64,000 bases of DNA from the NCBI GenBank assembly GCA_945643635.1, contig CALZFC010000027.1, forward strand, positions 1 through 64,000. Direction: 5' to 3'. Source of the DNA: Allodiplogaster sudhausi. Its lineage: Eukaryota > Nematoda > Chromadorea > Rhabditida > Diplogasteridae. The position numbers were made by a program, and so were the translations under genes. The notes beneath the pieces were generated by a model. That model was not told where the DNA came from, ran no database searches, and saw only the letters and a list, made by a program, of their open reading frames with translations. Shown here piece after piece: positions 8,842-18,955 of the stretch (the stretch's first letter is position 1; every line of letters begins with the position of its first letter).

Positions 8842-9335
8842 ATGCATGTCACATATAACCCCGATAATTCCATTGACTGGCATGCCATCTTCTTGGAACA
8901 AGCACGCCAAAGTGGCAGTGGTTTCCGTGGTATTCCTTATCAGCGTGGTGGTAGTGGCGTTGGTGGTGTCCTCTCGAAACTCTTTAACTTCATTTTGCCA
9001 CTTACTCGTAGCGCCGGACGATCAATCCTCAGTGAAGCACTTAACGCTAGTGCCAACGTCGTCGACGACGTTTCTTCCGGAAAACCATTAGAAGAAAGTT
9101 TTCGTGTACATGGACCTCAAGCATATCGTTCCTTGTTAATCGAGCTACTTCTGCATTGCAAGGTGGTACTGGTTCTCGTGTCCGTCGACAAATTTCAAAG
9201 AAGAAAGACACAAAGAAAAAGACAAAGAAACGTAAGAATAAAAGCAAGACATCTAGAAAGGGACGTCATTCAGTCGTTCGAAAACGTCGGTCGCGACCTG
9301 TTGTTCCCAAATTTCCCAGTGACATATTTACGTAA
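8842..9335 (+). pseudogene. Maverick core/minor virion-type protein with strongly basic tail, frame-broken
   Basis: The ATG at 8842 begins MHVTYNPDNSIDWHAIF. Next comes a Gly-rich segment with a possible protease-type cleavage context (GFRGIPYQRGGSGVGG, about 8925-8970), then a helical Ser/Ala/Asn-rich part (RSAGRSILSEALNASANVVD). After a frame change near 9120-9140 comes a Lys/Arg-rich tail (RRQISKKKDTKKKTKKRKNK, from about 9184). It stops at TAA 9333-9335, overlapping the major capsid ATG (TAATG). Similar small proteins precede the major capsid gene in Mavericks and may bind DNA in the particle, like adenovirus core proteins; that role is inferred. Confidence 0.65.
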
Positions 9336-10628
9336 TGGTTGGTAAACTAATAGATCCCAAATCACCACCCTCAACACGTAGTGAACTTTCCCTATTTGAC
9401 ATTCCTTCAACACAAGTTGCCTTTGATTCTGCCCGATGGCTTTCAATTCCAACAAGCACACCTATTAACAACACTGGACCTTTTACTTTTAACATTGTTG
9501 ACTCGAGACATTTCTTGCAGGTTAGCAAGTGTTACATTGCGTTTAAACTAAAGCTTGTTCATAATGATGCCACAAAAGTGTCCAAGTATGCATTAATAAA
9601 CTATATTGGTGGAACCTTTTTTGATCAAGTCAACTTGCAAATCAATAACCAACAAATATTCGAATGTAGTCAGTATGCATACAAGGCGTACCTCGAGACG
9701 CTTTTGACACATAGTACAGATCGAAAGTTTGGAATACTTCAAGCGGCTGGTTACTTTGAAGACAATGATGTTGGTCTTGACAGTGCAGATAATAAGGGAT
9801 ATAAGAGTAGATTAGACGCAATTTCTTCAACGGGAGAGTTGGACATTGTTTCTCCTGTTCATATTGACCATTTCACAACTGACCGACTGCTATTACCACA
9901 TTTAAACGTTCAGTTTACCTTCCATCGCAATAGCGATGCTTTTGTGCTAGAAAGTCATGATGCAGCGCCTAATGGTGCAAAAATTGAGGTCATCTCTATG
10001 AAACTTCTTATTCGTGCTGTTGATGTGATCAGTTCTGTTAATCTTGCCCTTGAACAAACCCTCCTATCCTATCCTGCACGATATCCCTATCGACGTACCA
10101 GAGTACGCGTTGTCTCTGTACCGGGTGGTCGCTTTGATTTTCCCTTCTCTACAATCTTTACAGATTTAATTCCTCGCCGTATTATTATTGGCTGCATAGA
10201 CCACATGCCTATGAGGGTAGTGTATCACATTCCCCTTTTAATTTCCAAAGCTTTAACATTTCGGAAGTATGTATAGATGCTGGTGGTGTAACTTTTCCTG
10301 CACAACCTCAAAAGATAAATTTCAAAACTAATTCTTTTGCTGAAGCTTTCGTCATGTTTTACGAGAACATTGGTGCTGTTGGTGAAAATCGTGACTTGGC
10401 AATAGGATACAAATGTACAAGAAAGGCTTTTCTTTATTTGCATTTAATCTTTCATCAACGGACACTAACGCAGACTTTGAACTAGTGCGTAGTGGTACAA
10501 CACAATTATCGATGCGTTTTTCCGAGAAAACACCCGACAATGGTCTTCAACTCGTGATTTATGCTGAATATGATGGTCTTTACCAAATTGATCACTTTCG
10601 TAACGTTTTTAATGATCAACAGGCATAA
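9335..10628 (+). pseudogene. MCP: Maverick major capsid protein (double jelly-roll), frame-broken in its last third
   Basis: The ATG at 9335 overlaps the preceding stop. The first ~285 residues are open: MVGKLIDPKSPPSTRSELSL, the FTFNIVDSRHFLQVSKCYIA strand, INYIGGTFFDQVNLQINNQQ, LLPHLNVQFTFHRNSDAF and YPYRRTRVRVVSVPGG. The frame changes near 10,190 (then HSPFNFQSFNISEV) and again near 10,410 (then KGFSLFAFNLSSTDTNADF and LQLVIYAEYDGLYQIDHFR), ending at TAA 10,626-10,628. Intact length of about 430 residues is on the short side for Polinton major capsids. The beta-rich pattern and the adjacent penton-like gene support the call. It would form the icosahedral shell. Confidence 0.85.
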
Positions 10629-10833
10629 TGGTTCTTCCGAGTCGCGTTCCACTCTCCGTCTTCATCTACTTTACTTGTGGATTCGAATCGAGGAGGATAC
10701 CGTTTTGTCCGCCGCAGAAATTGACAACATCGATAGCACACTACGAAGACGCCGCATATTTACCTCTCATCTTGGCCCCAACAATTTCCTGTTGGAGCGT
10801 GCTCACATCGTCCCCGGCACCAACGCTTCTACT
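10629..10833. other. gap between major capsid gene and right terminal repeat
   Basis: About 205 bp. A frame reading through it (AAEIDNIDSTLRRRRIF) starts inside the capsid gene and ends inside the terminal repeat, with no family resemblance. I see no gene here. Confidence 0.45.
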
Positions 10834-11111
10834 CGTAACGCGGGGACTTACGACGCTAGTGACCCAGGTTCGGATCCTGTCAGGATCCTGGACTTGTGAT
10901 ATTTACACAGGTCAAGAACGAGGTAGAATGAATCTTGGACTTAGAAAAATAAAGGGAAAAATTTCAACGGGACGTTCTGGACTTAGAAAAATAACGGTTG
11001 AAAATTTCAACGGGGACTTCTGGACTTAGAAAAATCACGGTCGAAAATTTGAACGGGAGTTCTGGACTTAGAAAAATTTCGCTTGGTTAAGAAGGTGACC
11101 ACACTCATCAT
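10834..11111. repeat. right terminal inverted repeat
   Basis: The reverse complement matches 273-567, including the gtaagtcc block, ctcgttcttgacctgtg, the four ~42-bp copies and the terminal atgatgag. A box B-like ggttcggatcc lies at 10,867-10,877, but the matching box A region is not conserved here. Confidence 0.9.
10930..11085. repeat. four ~42-bp tandem repeats inside the right terminal repeat
   Basis: The core ggacttagaaaaat recurs with starts near 10,937, 10,979, 11,022 and 11,064, as the reverse complement of the left array. Equal copy number at both ends suggests the count is kept by terminal homogenisation or by function. Confidence 0.88.
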
Positions 11112-11117
11112 GCTGTG
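11112..11117. repeat. target-site duplication, right copy (gctgtg)
   Basis: It is identical to 267-272 and is followed by ctccatatttatg, the normal continuation of the array spacer. Confidence 0.93.
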
Positions 11118-11204
11118 CTCCATATTTATGAAACACTGAAAACAATGCGGTCTCAACTCCGTATTCACTGTCAATTAAGAAGGTTTGCATTTTCGTATAG
11201 ATGT

Positions 11205-11283
11205 GCAGCGATGTCCGAGTGGTTCAGAAGTTGGACTTGAAATCCAATGGGCATTGCCCGCGTTGGCTCGAACCCTGCTCGCT
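11205..11283 (+). pseudogene. tRNA-Ser(UGA) pseudogene, first unit right of the transposon
   Basis: The T arm is altered (ggctcgaacc). The 3' acceptor strand and terminator are lost in a ~20-bp deletion that joins tcgct directly to aaataaatgag. It therefore lacks its last acceptor bases and its T-run. Confidence 0.8.
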
Positions 11284-11321
11284 AAATAAATGAGATGAAA
11301 ATAATCATGTGTAACAAAATT

Positions 11322-11403
11322 CGATCAGGATGAGATTCGAACTCACGCGGGAAATTCCCATAGGATTAGCAGTCCAACGCCTTAACCACTCGGCCACCTG
11401 ATC
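11322..11403 (-). tRNA. tRNA-Ser(GCU), anticodon-stem variant
   Basis: Full 82-nt length with a good acceptor stem and T arm. The plus strand reads cccataggatt where most copies read cccattggatt, which breaks one anticodon-stem pair. The same variant recurs near 15,060, 17,150, 21,366 and 28,170. Confidence 0.75.
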
Positions 11404-11537
11404 AGACAGTTTCATACAAAGACTCAAGAGTTTGTCTGTTGATTGCTGTGCTCCATATTTATGAAACACTGCAAACAATGCGGTCTCAACTCCGTATTCA
11501 CTGTCGATTAAGAAGGTTTGCATTTTCGTATAGATGT

Positions 11538-11619
11538 GCAGCGATGTCCGAGTGGTTAAGAAGTTGGACTTGAAATCCAATGGGCATTGCCCGCGTAGGT
11601 TCGAACCCTGCTCGCTGCG
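11538..11619 (+). tRNA. tRNA-Ser(UGA)
   Basis: 82 nt, with acceptor, anticodon, variable and T arms intact. The D arm has ttaagaag instead of ttaaggag, giving a C-A mismatch in the D stem. Box B is ggttcgaaccc and a TTTTT terminator follows. Confidence 0.85.
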
Positions 11620-11678
11620 GATCTTTTTGAAAATTATGTAAATAAATAAGATGAAAATAATCATGTGTAACAAAAATT

Positions 11679-11760
11679 CGATCAGGATGAGATTCGAACT
11701 AACGCGGGAAATTCCCATTGGATTAGCAGTCCAACGCCTTAACCACTCGGCCACCTGATC
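11679..11760 (-). tRNA. tRNA-Ser(GCU)
   Basis: 82 nt on the minus strand, convergent with the gene at 11,538. Acceptor gatcagg/cctgatc, anticodon GCT, TTTTT downstream on the minus strand. One T-stem-flanking base differs (gaactaacgcg on plus). Confidence 0.88.
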
Positions 11761-11832
11761 AGACAAGTTCATATGCGGTCTCAACTCCGTATTCACTTTC
11801 GATAAAGGGGGTTTGAATTTTCGTATAGATGT

Positions 11833-11914
11833 GCAGCGATGTCCGAGTGGTTAAGGAGTTGGACTTGAAATCCAATGGGCATTGCCCGCGTAGGTTCGAA
11901 CCCTGCTCGCTGCG
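11833..11914 (+). tRNA. tRNA-Ser(UGA), consensus form
   Basis: All stems pair: acceptor gcagcga/tcgctgc, D stem tcc/gga, anticodon stem ttgga/tccaa, long variable arm, and T arm with a perfect box B. A TTTTT terminator lies 4 bp beyond the discriminator G. Confidence 0.95.
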
Positions 11915-11973
11915 GATCTTTTTGAAAATTATGTAAATAAATGAGATGAAAATAATCATGTGTAACAAAAATT

Positions 11974-12054
11974 CGATCAGGATGAGATTCGAACTCACGC
12001 GGGAAATTCCCATTGGATTAGCAGTCCAACGCCTTAACCACTCGGCACCTGATC
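11974..12054 (-). tRNA. tRNA-Ser(GCU), one base short
   Basis: It matches the consensus except for cggcacc in place of cggccacc on the plus strand, removing one base between acceptor and D arm. The same loss occurs at 145-224 left of the transposon. Confidence 0.8.
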
Positions 12055-12686
12055 AGACAGTTTCATACAAAGACTCCAAGAGTTTGTCTGTTGCCTGCTG
12101 TGCTCCATATTTATGAAACACTGCAAACAATGCGGTCTCAACTCCGTATTCACTGTCGATTAAGAAGGTTTGCATTTTCGTATAGATGTGCAGCGATGTC
12201 CGAGTGGTTAAGAAGTTGGACTTGAAATCCGATGGGCATTGCCCGCGTAGGTTCGAACCCTGCTCGCTGCGGATCTTTTTGAAATTATGTAAATAAATAA
12301 GATGAAAATAATCATGTGTAACAAAAATTCGATCAGGATGAGATTCGAACTCACGCGGTAAATTCCCATTGGATTAGCAGTCCAACGCCTTAACTACTCG
12401 GCCACCTGATCAGACAGTTTCATACAAAGACTCAAGAGTTTGTCTGTTGCCTGCTGTGCTCCATATTTATGAAACACTGCAAACAATGCGGTCTCAACTC
12501 CGTATTCACTGTCGATTAAGAAGGTTTGCATTTTCGTATAGATGTGCAGCGATGTCCGAGTGGTTAAGAAGTTGGACTTGAAATCCAATGGGCATTGCCC
12601 GCGTAGGTTCGAACCCTGCTCGCTGCGGATCTTTTTGAAAATTATGTAAATAAATAAGATGAAAATAATCATGTGTAACAAAAATT

Positions 12687-12791
12687 CGATCAGGATGAGA
12701 TTCGAACTCACGCGGTAAATTCCCATTGGATTAGCAGTCCAACGCCTTAACTACGGCATTGCCCGCGTAGGTTCGAACCCTGCTCGCTGCG
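12687..12791. pseudogene. fused remnant: tRNA-Ser(GCU) missing its 5' end joined to the 3' half of tRNA-Ser(UGA)
   Basis: The minus-strand GCU gene runs from 12,687 to about 12,752 and stops in the D arm (ttaactac). It joins the UGA gene at ggcattgcccgcg and continues to 12,791. The deletion removes the GCU box A and 5' end, the whole head-to-head spacer and the UGA 5' half, about 193 bp. The same junction recurs at about 13,927, 18,956, 19,767, 20,582, 23,182, 23,998, 24,814, 25,693, 26,509, 27,326, 30,345, 31,224, 31,681, 33,987, 35,578, 36,101 and 36,619, so one deletion was amplified. Confidence 0.88.
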
Positions 12792-14880
12792 GATCTTTTT
12801 GAAAATTATGTAAATAAATGAGATGAAAATAATCATGTGTAACAAAAATTCGATCAGGATGAGATTCGAACTCACCGGGAAATTCCCATTGGATTAGCAG
12901 TCCAACGCCTTAACCACTCGGCCACCTGATCAGACAATTTCATACAAAGACAAAAAGAGTTTGTCTTTTGCCTGCTGTGCTCCATATTTATGAAACACTG
13001 CAAACAATGCGGTCTCAACTCCTTATTCACTGTCGATTAAGGAGGTTTGCATTTTCGTATAGATATGCAGCGATGTCCGAGTGGTTAAGGAGTTGGACTT
13101 GAAATCCAATGGGCATTGCCCGCGTAGGTTCGAACCCTGCTAGCTGCGGATCTTTTTGAGAATTATGTAAATAAATAAGATGAAAATAATCATGTGTAAC
13201 AAAAATTCGATCAGGATGAGATTCGAACTCACGCGGGAAATTCCCATTGGATTAGCAGTCCAACGCCTTAACCACTCGGCCACCTGATCTGACAAGTTCA
13301 TATGCGGTCTCAACTCCGTATTCACTTTCGATAAAGGGGGTTTGAATTTTCGTATAGATGTGCAGCGATGTCCGAGTGGTTAAGGAGTTGGACTTGAAAT
13401 CCATGGGCATTGCCCGCGTAGGTTCGAACCCTGCTCGCTGCGGATCTTTTTGAAAATTATGTAAATAAATGAGACGAAAATAATCATGTGTAACAAAAAT
13501 TCGATCAGGATGAGATTCGAACTCACGCGGGAAATTCCCATTGGATTAGCAGTCCAACGCCTTAACCACTCGGCCACCTGATCAGACAATTTCATACAAC
13601 GACAAAGAGTTTGTCTTTTGCCAGCTGTGCTCCATATTTATGAACACTGCAAACAATGCGGTCTCAACTCCGTATTCACTGTCGATTAAGGAGGTTTGCA
13701 TTTTCGTATAGATGTGCAGCGATGTTCGAGTGGTTAAGGAGTTGGACTTGAAATCCAATGGGCATTGCCCGCGTAGGTTCGAACCCTGCTCGCTGCGGAT
13801 CTTTTTGAAAATTATGTAAATAATAAGATGAAAATAATCATGTGTAACAAAAATTCGATCAGGATGAGATTCGAACTCACGCGGTAAATTCCCATTGGAT
13901 TAGCAGTCCAACGCCTTAACTACGGCATTGCCCGCGTAGGTTCGAACCCTGCTCGCTGCGGATCTTTTTGAAAATTATGTAAATAAATGAGATGAAAATA
14001 ATCATGTGTAACAAAAATTCGATCAGGATGAGATTCGAACTCACCGGGAAATTCCCATTGGATTAGCAGTCCAACGCCTTAACCACTCGGCCACCTGATC
14101 AGACAATTTCATACAAAGACAAAAAGAGTTTGTCTTTTGCCTGCTGTGCTCCATATTTATGAAACACTGCAAACAATGCGGTCTCAACTCTTATTCACTG
14201 TCGATTAAGGAGGTTTGCATTTTCGTATAGATATGCAGCGATGTCCGAGTGGTTAAGGAGTTGGACTTGAAATCCAATGGGCATTGCCCGCGTAGGTTCG
14301 AACCTGCTAGCTGCGGATCTTTTTGAGAATTATGTAAATAATAAGATGAAAATAATCATGTGTAACAAAATTCGATCAGGATGAGATTCGAACTCACGCG
14401 GGAAATTCCATTGGATTAGCAGTCCAACGCCTTAACCACTCGCCACCTGATCTGACAAGTTCATATGCGGTCTCAACTCCGTATTCACTTTCGATAAAGG
14501 GGGTTTGAATTTTCGTATAGATGTGCAGCGATGTCCGAGTGGTTAAGGAGTTGGACTTGAAATCCAATGGGCATTGCCCGCGTAGGTTCGAACCCTGCTC
14601 GCTGCGGATCTTTTTGAAAATTATGTAAATAAATGAGACGAAAATAATCATGTGTAACAAAAATTCGATCAGGATGAGATTCGAACTCACGCGGGAAATT
14701 CCCATTGGATTAGCAGTCCAACGCCTTAACCACTCGGCCACCTGATCAGACAATTTCATACAACGACAAAGAGTTTGTCTTTTGCCAGCTGTGCTCCATA
14801 TTTATGAAACACTGCAAACAATGCGGTCTCAACTCCGTATTCACTGTCGATTAAGGAGGTTTGCATTTTCGTATAGATGT

Positions 14881-17800
14881 GCAGCGATGTTCGAGTGGTT
14901 AAGGAGTTGGACTTGAAATCCAATGGGCATTGCCCGCGTAGGTTCGAACCCTGCTCGCTGCGGATCTTTTTTCAAAATTATGTAAATAAATGAGATGAAA
15001 ATAATCATGTGTAACAAAAATTCGATCAGGATGAGATTCGAACTCACGCGGGAAATTCCCATAGGATTAGCAGTCCAACGCCTTAACCACTCGGCCACCT
15101 GATCAGACAGTTTCATACAAAGACTCAAAGAGTTTGTCTGTTGATTGCTGTGCTCCATATTTATGAAACACTGCAGACAATGCGGTCTCAACTCCGTATT
15201 CACTGTCGATTAAGGAGGTTTGCATTTTCGTATAGATGTGCAGCGATGTTCGAGTGGTTAAGGAGTTGGACTTGAAATCCAATGGGCATTGCCAGCGTAG
15301 ATTGGAACCCTGCTTGCTGCGGAACTTTTTTGAAAATTATGTAAATAAATAAGATGAAAATAATCATGTGTAACAACAATTCGATCAGGATGAGATTCGA
15401 ACTCACGCGGGAAATTCCCATTGGATTAGCAGTCCAACGCCTTAACCACTCGGCCACCTGATCAGACAAGTTCATACAAAGACAAAAAGAGTTTGTCTTT
15501 TGCCTGCTGTGCTCCATATTTATGAAACACTGCAGACAATGCGGTCTCAACTCCGTATTCACTTTCGATAAAGGGGGTTTGAATTTTCGTATAGATGTGC
15601 AGCGATATCCGAGTGGTTAAGGAGTTGGACTTGAAATCCAGTGGGCATTGCCCGCGTAGGTTCGAACCCTGCTCGCTGCGGATCTTTTTGAAAATTATGT
15701 AAATAAATGAGATGAAAATAATCATGTGTAACAAAAATTCGATCAGGATGAGATTCGAACTCACGCGGGAAATTCCCATTGGATTAGCAGTCCAACGCCT
15801 TAACCACTCGGCCACCTGATCAGACAATTTCATACAAAGACAAAGAGTTTGTCTTTTGCCAGCTGTGCTCCATATTTATGAAACACTGCAGACAATGCGG
15901 TCTCAACTCCGTATTCACTTTCGATAAAGGGGGTTTGAATTTTCGTATAGATGTGCAGCGATGTCCGAGTGGTTAAGGAGTTGGACTTGAAATCCAATGG
16001 GCATTGCCCGCGTAGGTTCGAACCCTGCTCGCTGCGGATCTTTTTGAAAATTATGTAAATAAATGAGATGAAAATAATCATGTGTAACAAAAATTCGATC
16101 AGGATGAGATTCGAACTCACGCGGGAAATTCCCATTGGATTAGCAGTCCAACGCCTTAACCACTCGGCCACCTGATCAGACAATTTCATACAAAGACAAA
16201 AAGAGTTTGTCTTTTGCCTGCTGTGCTCCATATTTATGAAACACTGCAAACAATGCGGTCTCAACTCCTTATTCACTGTCGATTAAGGAGGTTTGCATTT
16301 TCGTATAGATATGCAGCGATGTCCGAGTGGTTAAGGAGTTGGACTTGAAATCCAATGGGCATTGCCCGCGTAGGTTCGAACCCTGCTAGCTGCGGATCTT
16401 TTTGAGAATTATGTAAATAAATAAGATGAAAATAATCATGTGTAACAAAAATTCGATCAGGATGAGATTCGAACTCACGCGGGAAATTCCCATTGGATTA
16501 GCAGTCCAACGCCTTAACCACTCGGCCACCTGATCTGACAAGTTCATATGCGGTCTCAACTCCGTATTCACTTTCGATAAAGGGGGTTTGAATTTTCGTA
16601 TAGATGTGCAGCGATGTCCGAGTGGTTAAGGAGTTGGACTTGAAATCCAATGGGCATTGCCCGCGTAGGTTCGAACCCTGCTCGCTGCGGATCTTTTTGA
16701 AAATTATGTAAATAAATGAGACGAAAATAATCATGTGTAACAAAAATTCGATCAGGATGAGATTCGAACTCACGCGGGAAATTCCCATTGGATTAGCAGT
16801 CCAACGCCTTAACCACTCGGCCACCTGATCAGATAATTTCATACAACGACAAAGAGTTTGTCTTTTGCCAGCTGTGCTCCATATTTATGAAACACTGCAA
16901 ACAATGCGGTCTCAACTCCGTATTCACTGTCGATTAAGGAGGTTTGCATTTTCGTATAGATGTGCAGCGATGTTCGAGTGGTTAAGGAGTTGGACTTGAA
17001 ATCCAATGGGCATTGCCCGCGTAGGTTCGAACCCTGCTCGCTGCGGATCTTTTGAAAATTATGTAAATAAATGAGATGAAAATAATCATGTGTAACAAAA
17101 ATTCGATCAGGATGAGATTCGAACTCACGCGGGAAATTCCCATAGGATTAGCAGTCCAACGCCTTAACCACTCGGCCACCTGATCAGACAGTTTCATACA
17201 AAGACTCAAAGAGTTTGTCTGTTGATTGCTGTGCTCCATATTTATGAAACACTGCAGACAATGCGGTCTCAACTCCGTATTCACTGTCGATTAAGGAGGT
17301 TTGCATTTTCGTATAGATGTGCAGCGATGTTCGAGTGGTTAAGGAGTTGGACTTGAAATCCAATGGGCATTGCCAGCGTAGATTGGAACCCTGCTTGCTG
17401 CGGAACTTTTTTGAAAATTATGTAAATAAATAAGATGAAAATAATCATGTGTAACAACAATTCGATCAGGATGAGATTCGAACTCACGCGGGAAATTCCC
17501 ATTGGATTAGCAGTCCAACGCCTTAACCACTCGGCCACCTGATCAGACAAGTTCATACAAAGACAAAAGAGTTTGTCTTTTGCCTGCTGTGCTCCATATT
17601 TATGAAACACTGCAGACAATGCGGTCTCAACTCCGTATTCACTTTCGATAAAGGGGGTTTGAATTTTCGTATAGATGTGCAGCGATATCCGAGTGGTTAA
17701 GGAGTTGGACTTGAAATCCATGGGCATTGCCCGCGTAGGTTCGAACCCTGCTCGCTGCGGATCTTTTTGAAAATTATGTAAATAAATGAGATGAAAATAA

Positions 17801-18955
17801 TCATGTGTAACAAAAATTCGATCAGGATGAGATTCGAACTCACGCGGGAAATTCCCATTGGATTAGCAGTCCAACGCCTTAACCACTCGGCCACCTGATC
17901 AGACAATTTCATACAAAGACAAAGAGTTTGTCTTTTGCCAGCTGTGCTCCATATTTATGAAACACTGCAGACAATGCGGTCTCAACTCCGTATTCACTTT
18001 CGATAAAGGGGGTTTGAATTTTCGTATAGATGTGCAGCGATGTCCGAGTGGTTAAGGAGTTGGACTTGAAATCCAATGGGCATTGCCCGCGTAGGTTCGA
18101 ACCCTGCTCGCTGCGGATCTTTTTGAAAATTATGTAAATAAATGAGATGAAAATAATCATGTGTAACAAAAATTCGATCAGGATGAGATTCGAACTCACG
18201 CGGGAAATTCCCATTGGATTAGCAGTCCAACGCCTTAACCACTCGGCCACCTGATCAGACAATTTCATACAAAGACAAAGAGTTTGTCTTTTGCCAGCTG
18301 TGCTCCATATTTATGAAACACTGCAAACAATGCGGTCTCAACTCCGTATTCACTGTCGATTAAGGAGGTTTGCATTTTCGTATAGATGTGCAGCGATGTC
18401 CGAGTGGTTAAGAAGTTGGACTTGAAATCCAATGGGCATTGCCCGCGTAGGTTCGAACCCTGCTCGCTGCGGATCTTTTTGAAAATTATGTAAATAAATA
18501 AGATGAAAATAATCATGTGTAACAAAAATTCGATCAGGATGAGATTCGAACTCACGCGGTAAATTCCCATTGGATTAGCAGTCCAACGCCTTAACTACTC
18601 GGCCACCTGATCAGACAGTTTCATACAAAGACTCAAAGAGTTTGTCTGTTGCCTGCTGTGCTCCATATTTATGAAACACTGCAAACAATGCGGTCTCAAC
18701 TCCGTATTCACTGTCGATTAAGAAGGTTTGCATTTTCGTATAGATGTGCAGCGATGTCCGAGTGGTTAAGAAGTTGGACTTGAAATCCAATGGGCATTGC
18801 CCGCGTAGGTTCGAACCCTGCTCGCTGCGGATCTTTTTGAAAATTATGTAAATAAATAAGATGAAAATAATCATGTGTAACAAAATTCGATCAGGATGAG
18901 ATTCGAACTCACGCGGGAAATTCCCATTGGATTAGCAGTCCAACGCCTTAACTAC
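14881..18955. repeat. array block 2: two ~2.08-kb higher-order repeats
   Basis: UGA gene starts: 14881, 15240, 15599, 15955, 16313, 16608, 16964, 17321, 17679, 18034, 18390, 18748. The ordered variants tgttcg, gattgg T-arm, gatatcc D-arm and consensus at 14,881-15,955 recur at 16,964-18,034, an offset of ~2,080 bp. The units at 18,390 and 18,748 carry ttaagaag. Confidence 0.85.

Larger units (their letters stand above)
273..11111. mobile_element. Maverick/Polinton virus-like DNA transposon, complete from end to end but with broken genes
   Basis: About 10,839 bp, bounded by terminal inverted repeats (273-567 and 10,834-11,111) and a 6-bp target duplication. Gene content is diagnostic: protein-primed family B DNA polymerase on -, then packaging ATPase, retroviral-type integrase with chromodomain, minor capsid, basic virion-type protein and major capsid on +. 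Known elements of this class are about 9-22 kb, so this is a short one. No cysteine protease is recognisable. Most genes contain single-base frame changes, so as written it could not supply its own proteins. It sits in the head-to-head spacer of a tRNA-Ser unit, about 48 bp from the 5' end of the GCU gene at 224. Confidence 0.95.
11118..14880. repeat. array block 1: heterogeneous units next to the transposon
   Basis: UGA gene starts: 11205, 11538, 11833, 12190, 12546, 13067, 13362, 13716, 14235, 14525. Several have the ttaagaag D-arm variant (11205, 11538, 12190, 12546). Fused remnants lie at 12,756 and 13,927. The run 12,546-13,716 is repeated about 1.17 kb on at 13,716-14,881 with small differences, so it is a local duplication. 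Confidence 0.85.

Noticed and set aside
10561..10899. 112-codon open frame after the capsid gene
   Set aside because: It begins inside the major capsid gene in another frame and ends inside the terminal repeat. Composition and context suggest a shadow.
273..11111. Two or more nested elements rather than one
   Set aside because: The terminal repeats match each other and the 6-bp duplication flanks the whole, so a single insertion explains it. The odd order in the polymerase could still reflect an earlier internal event.
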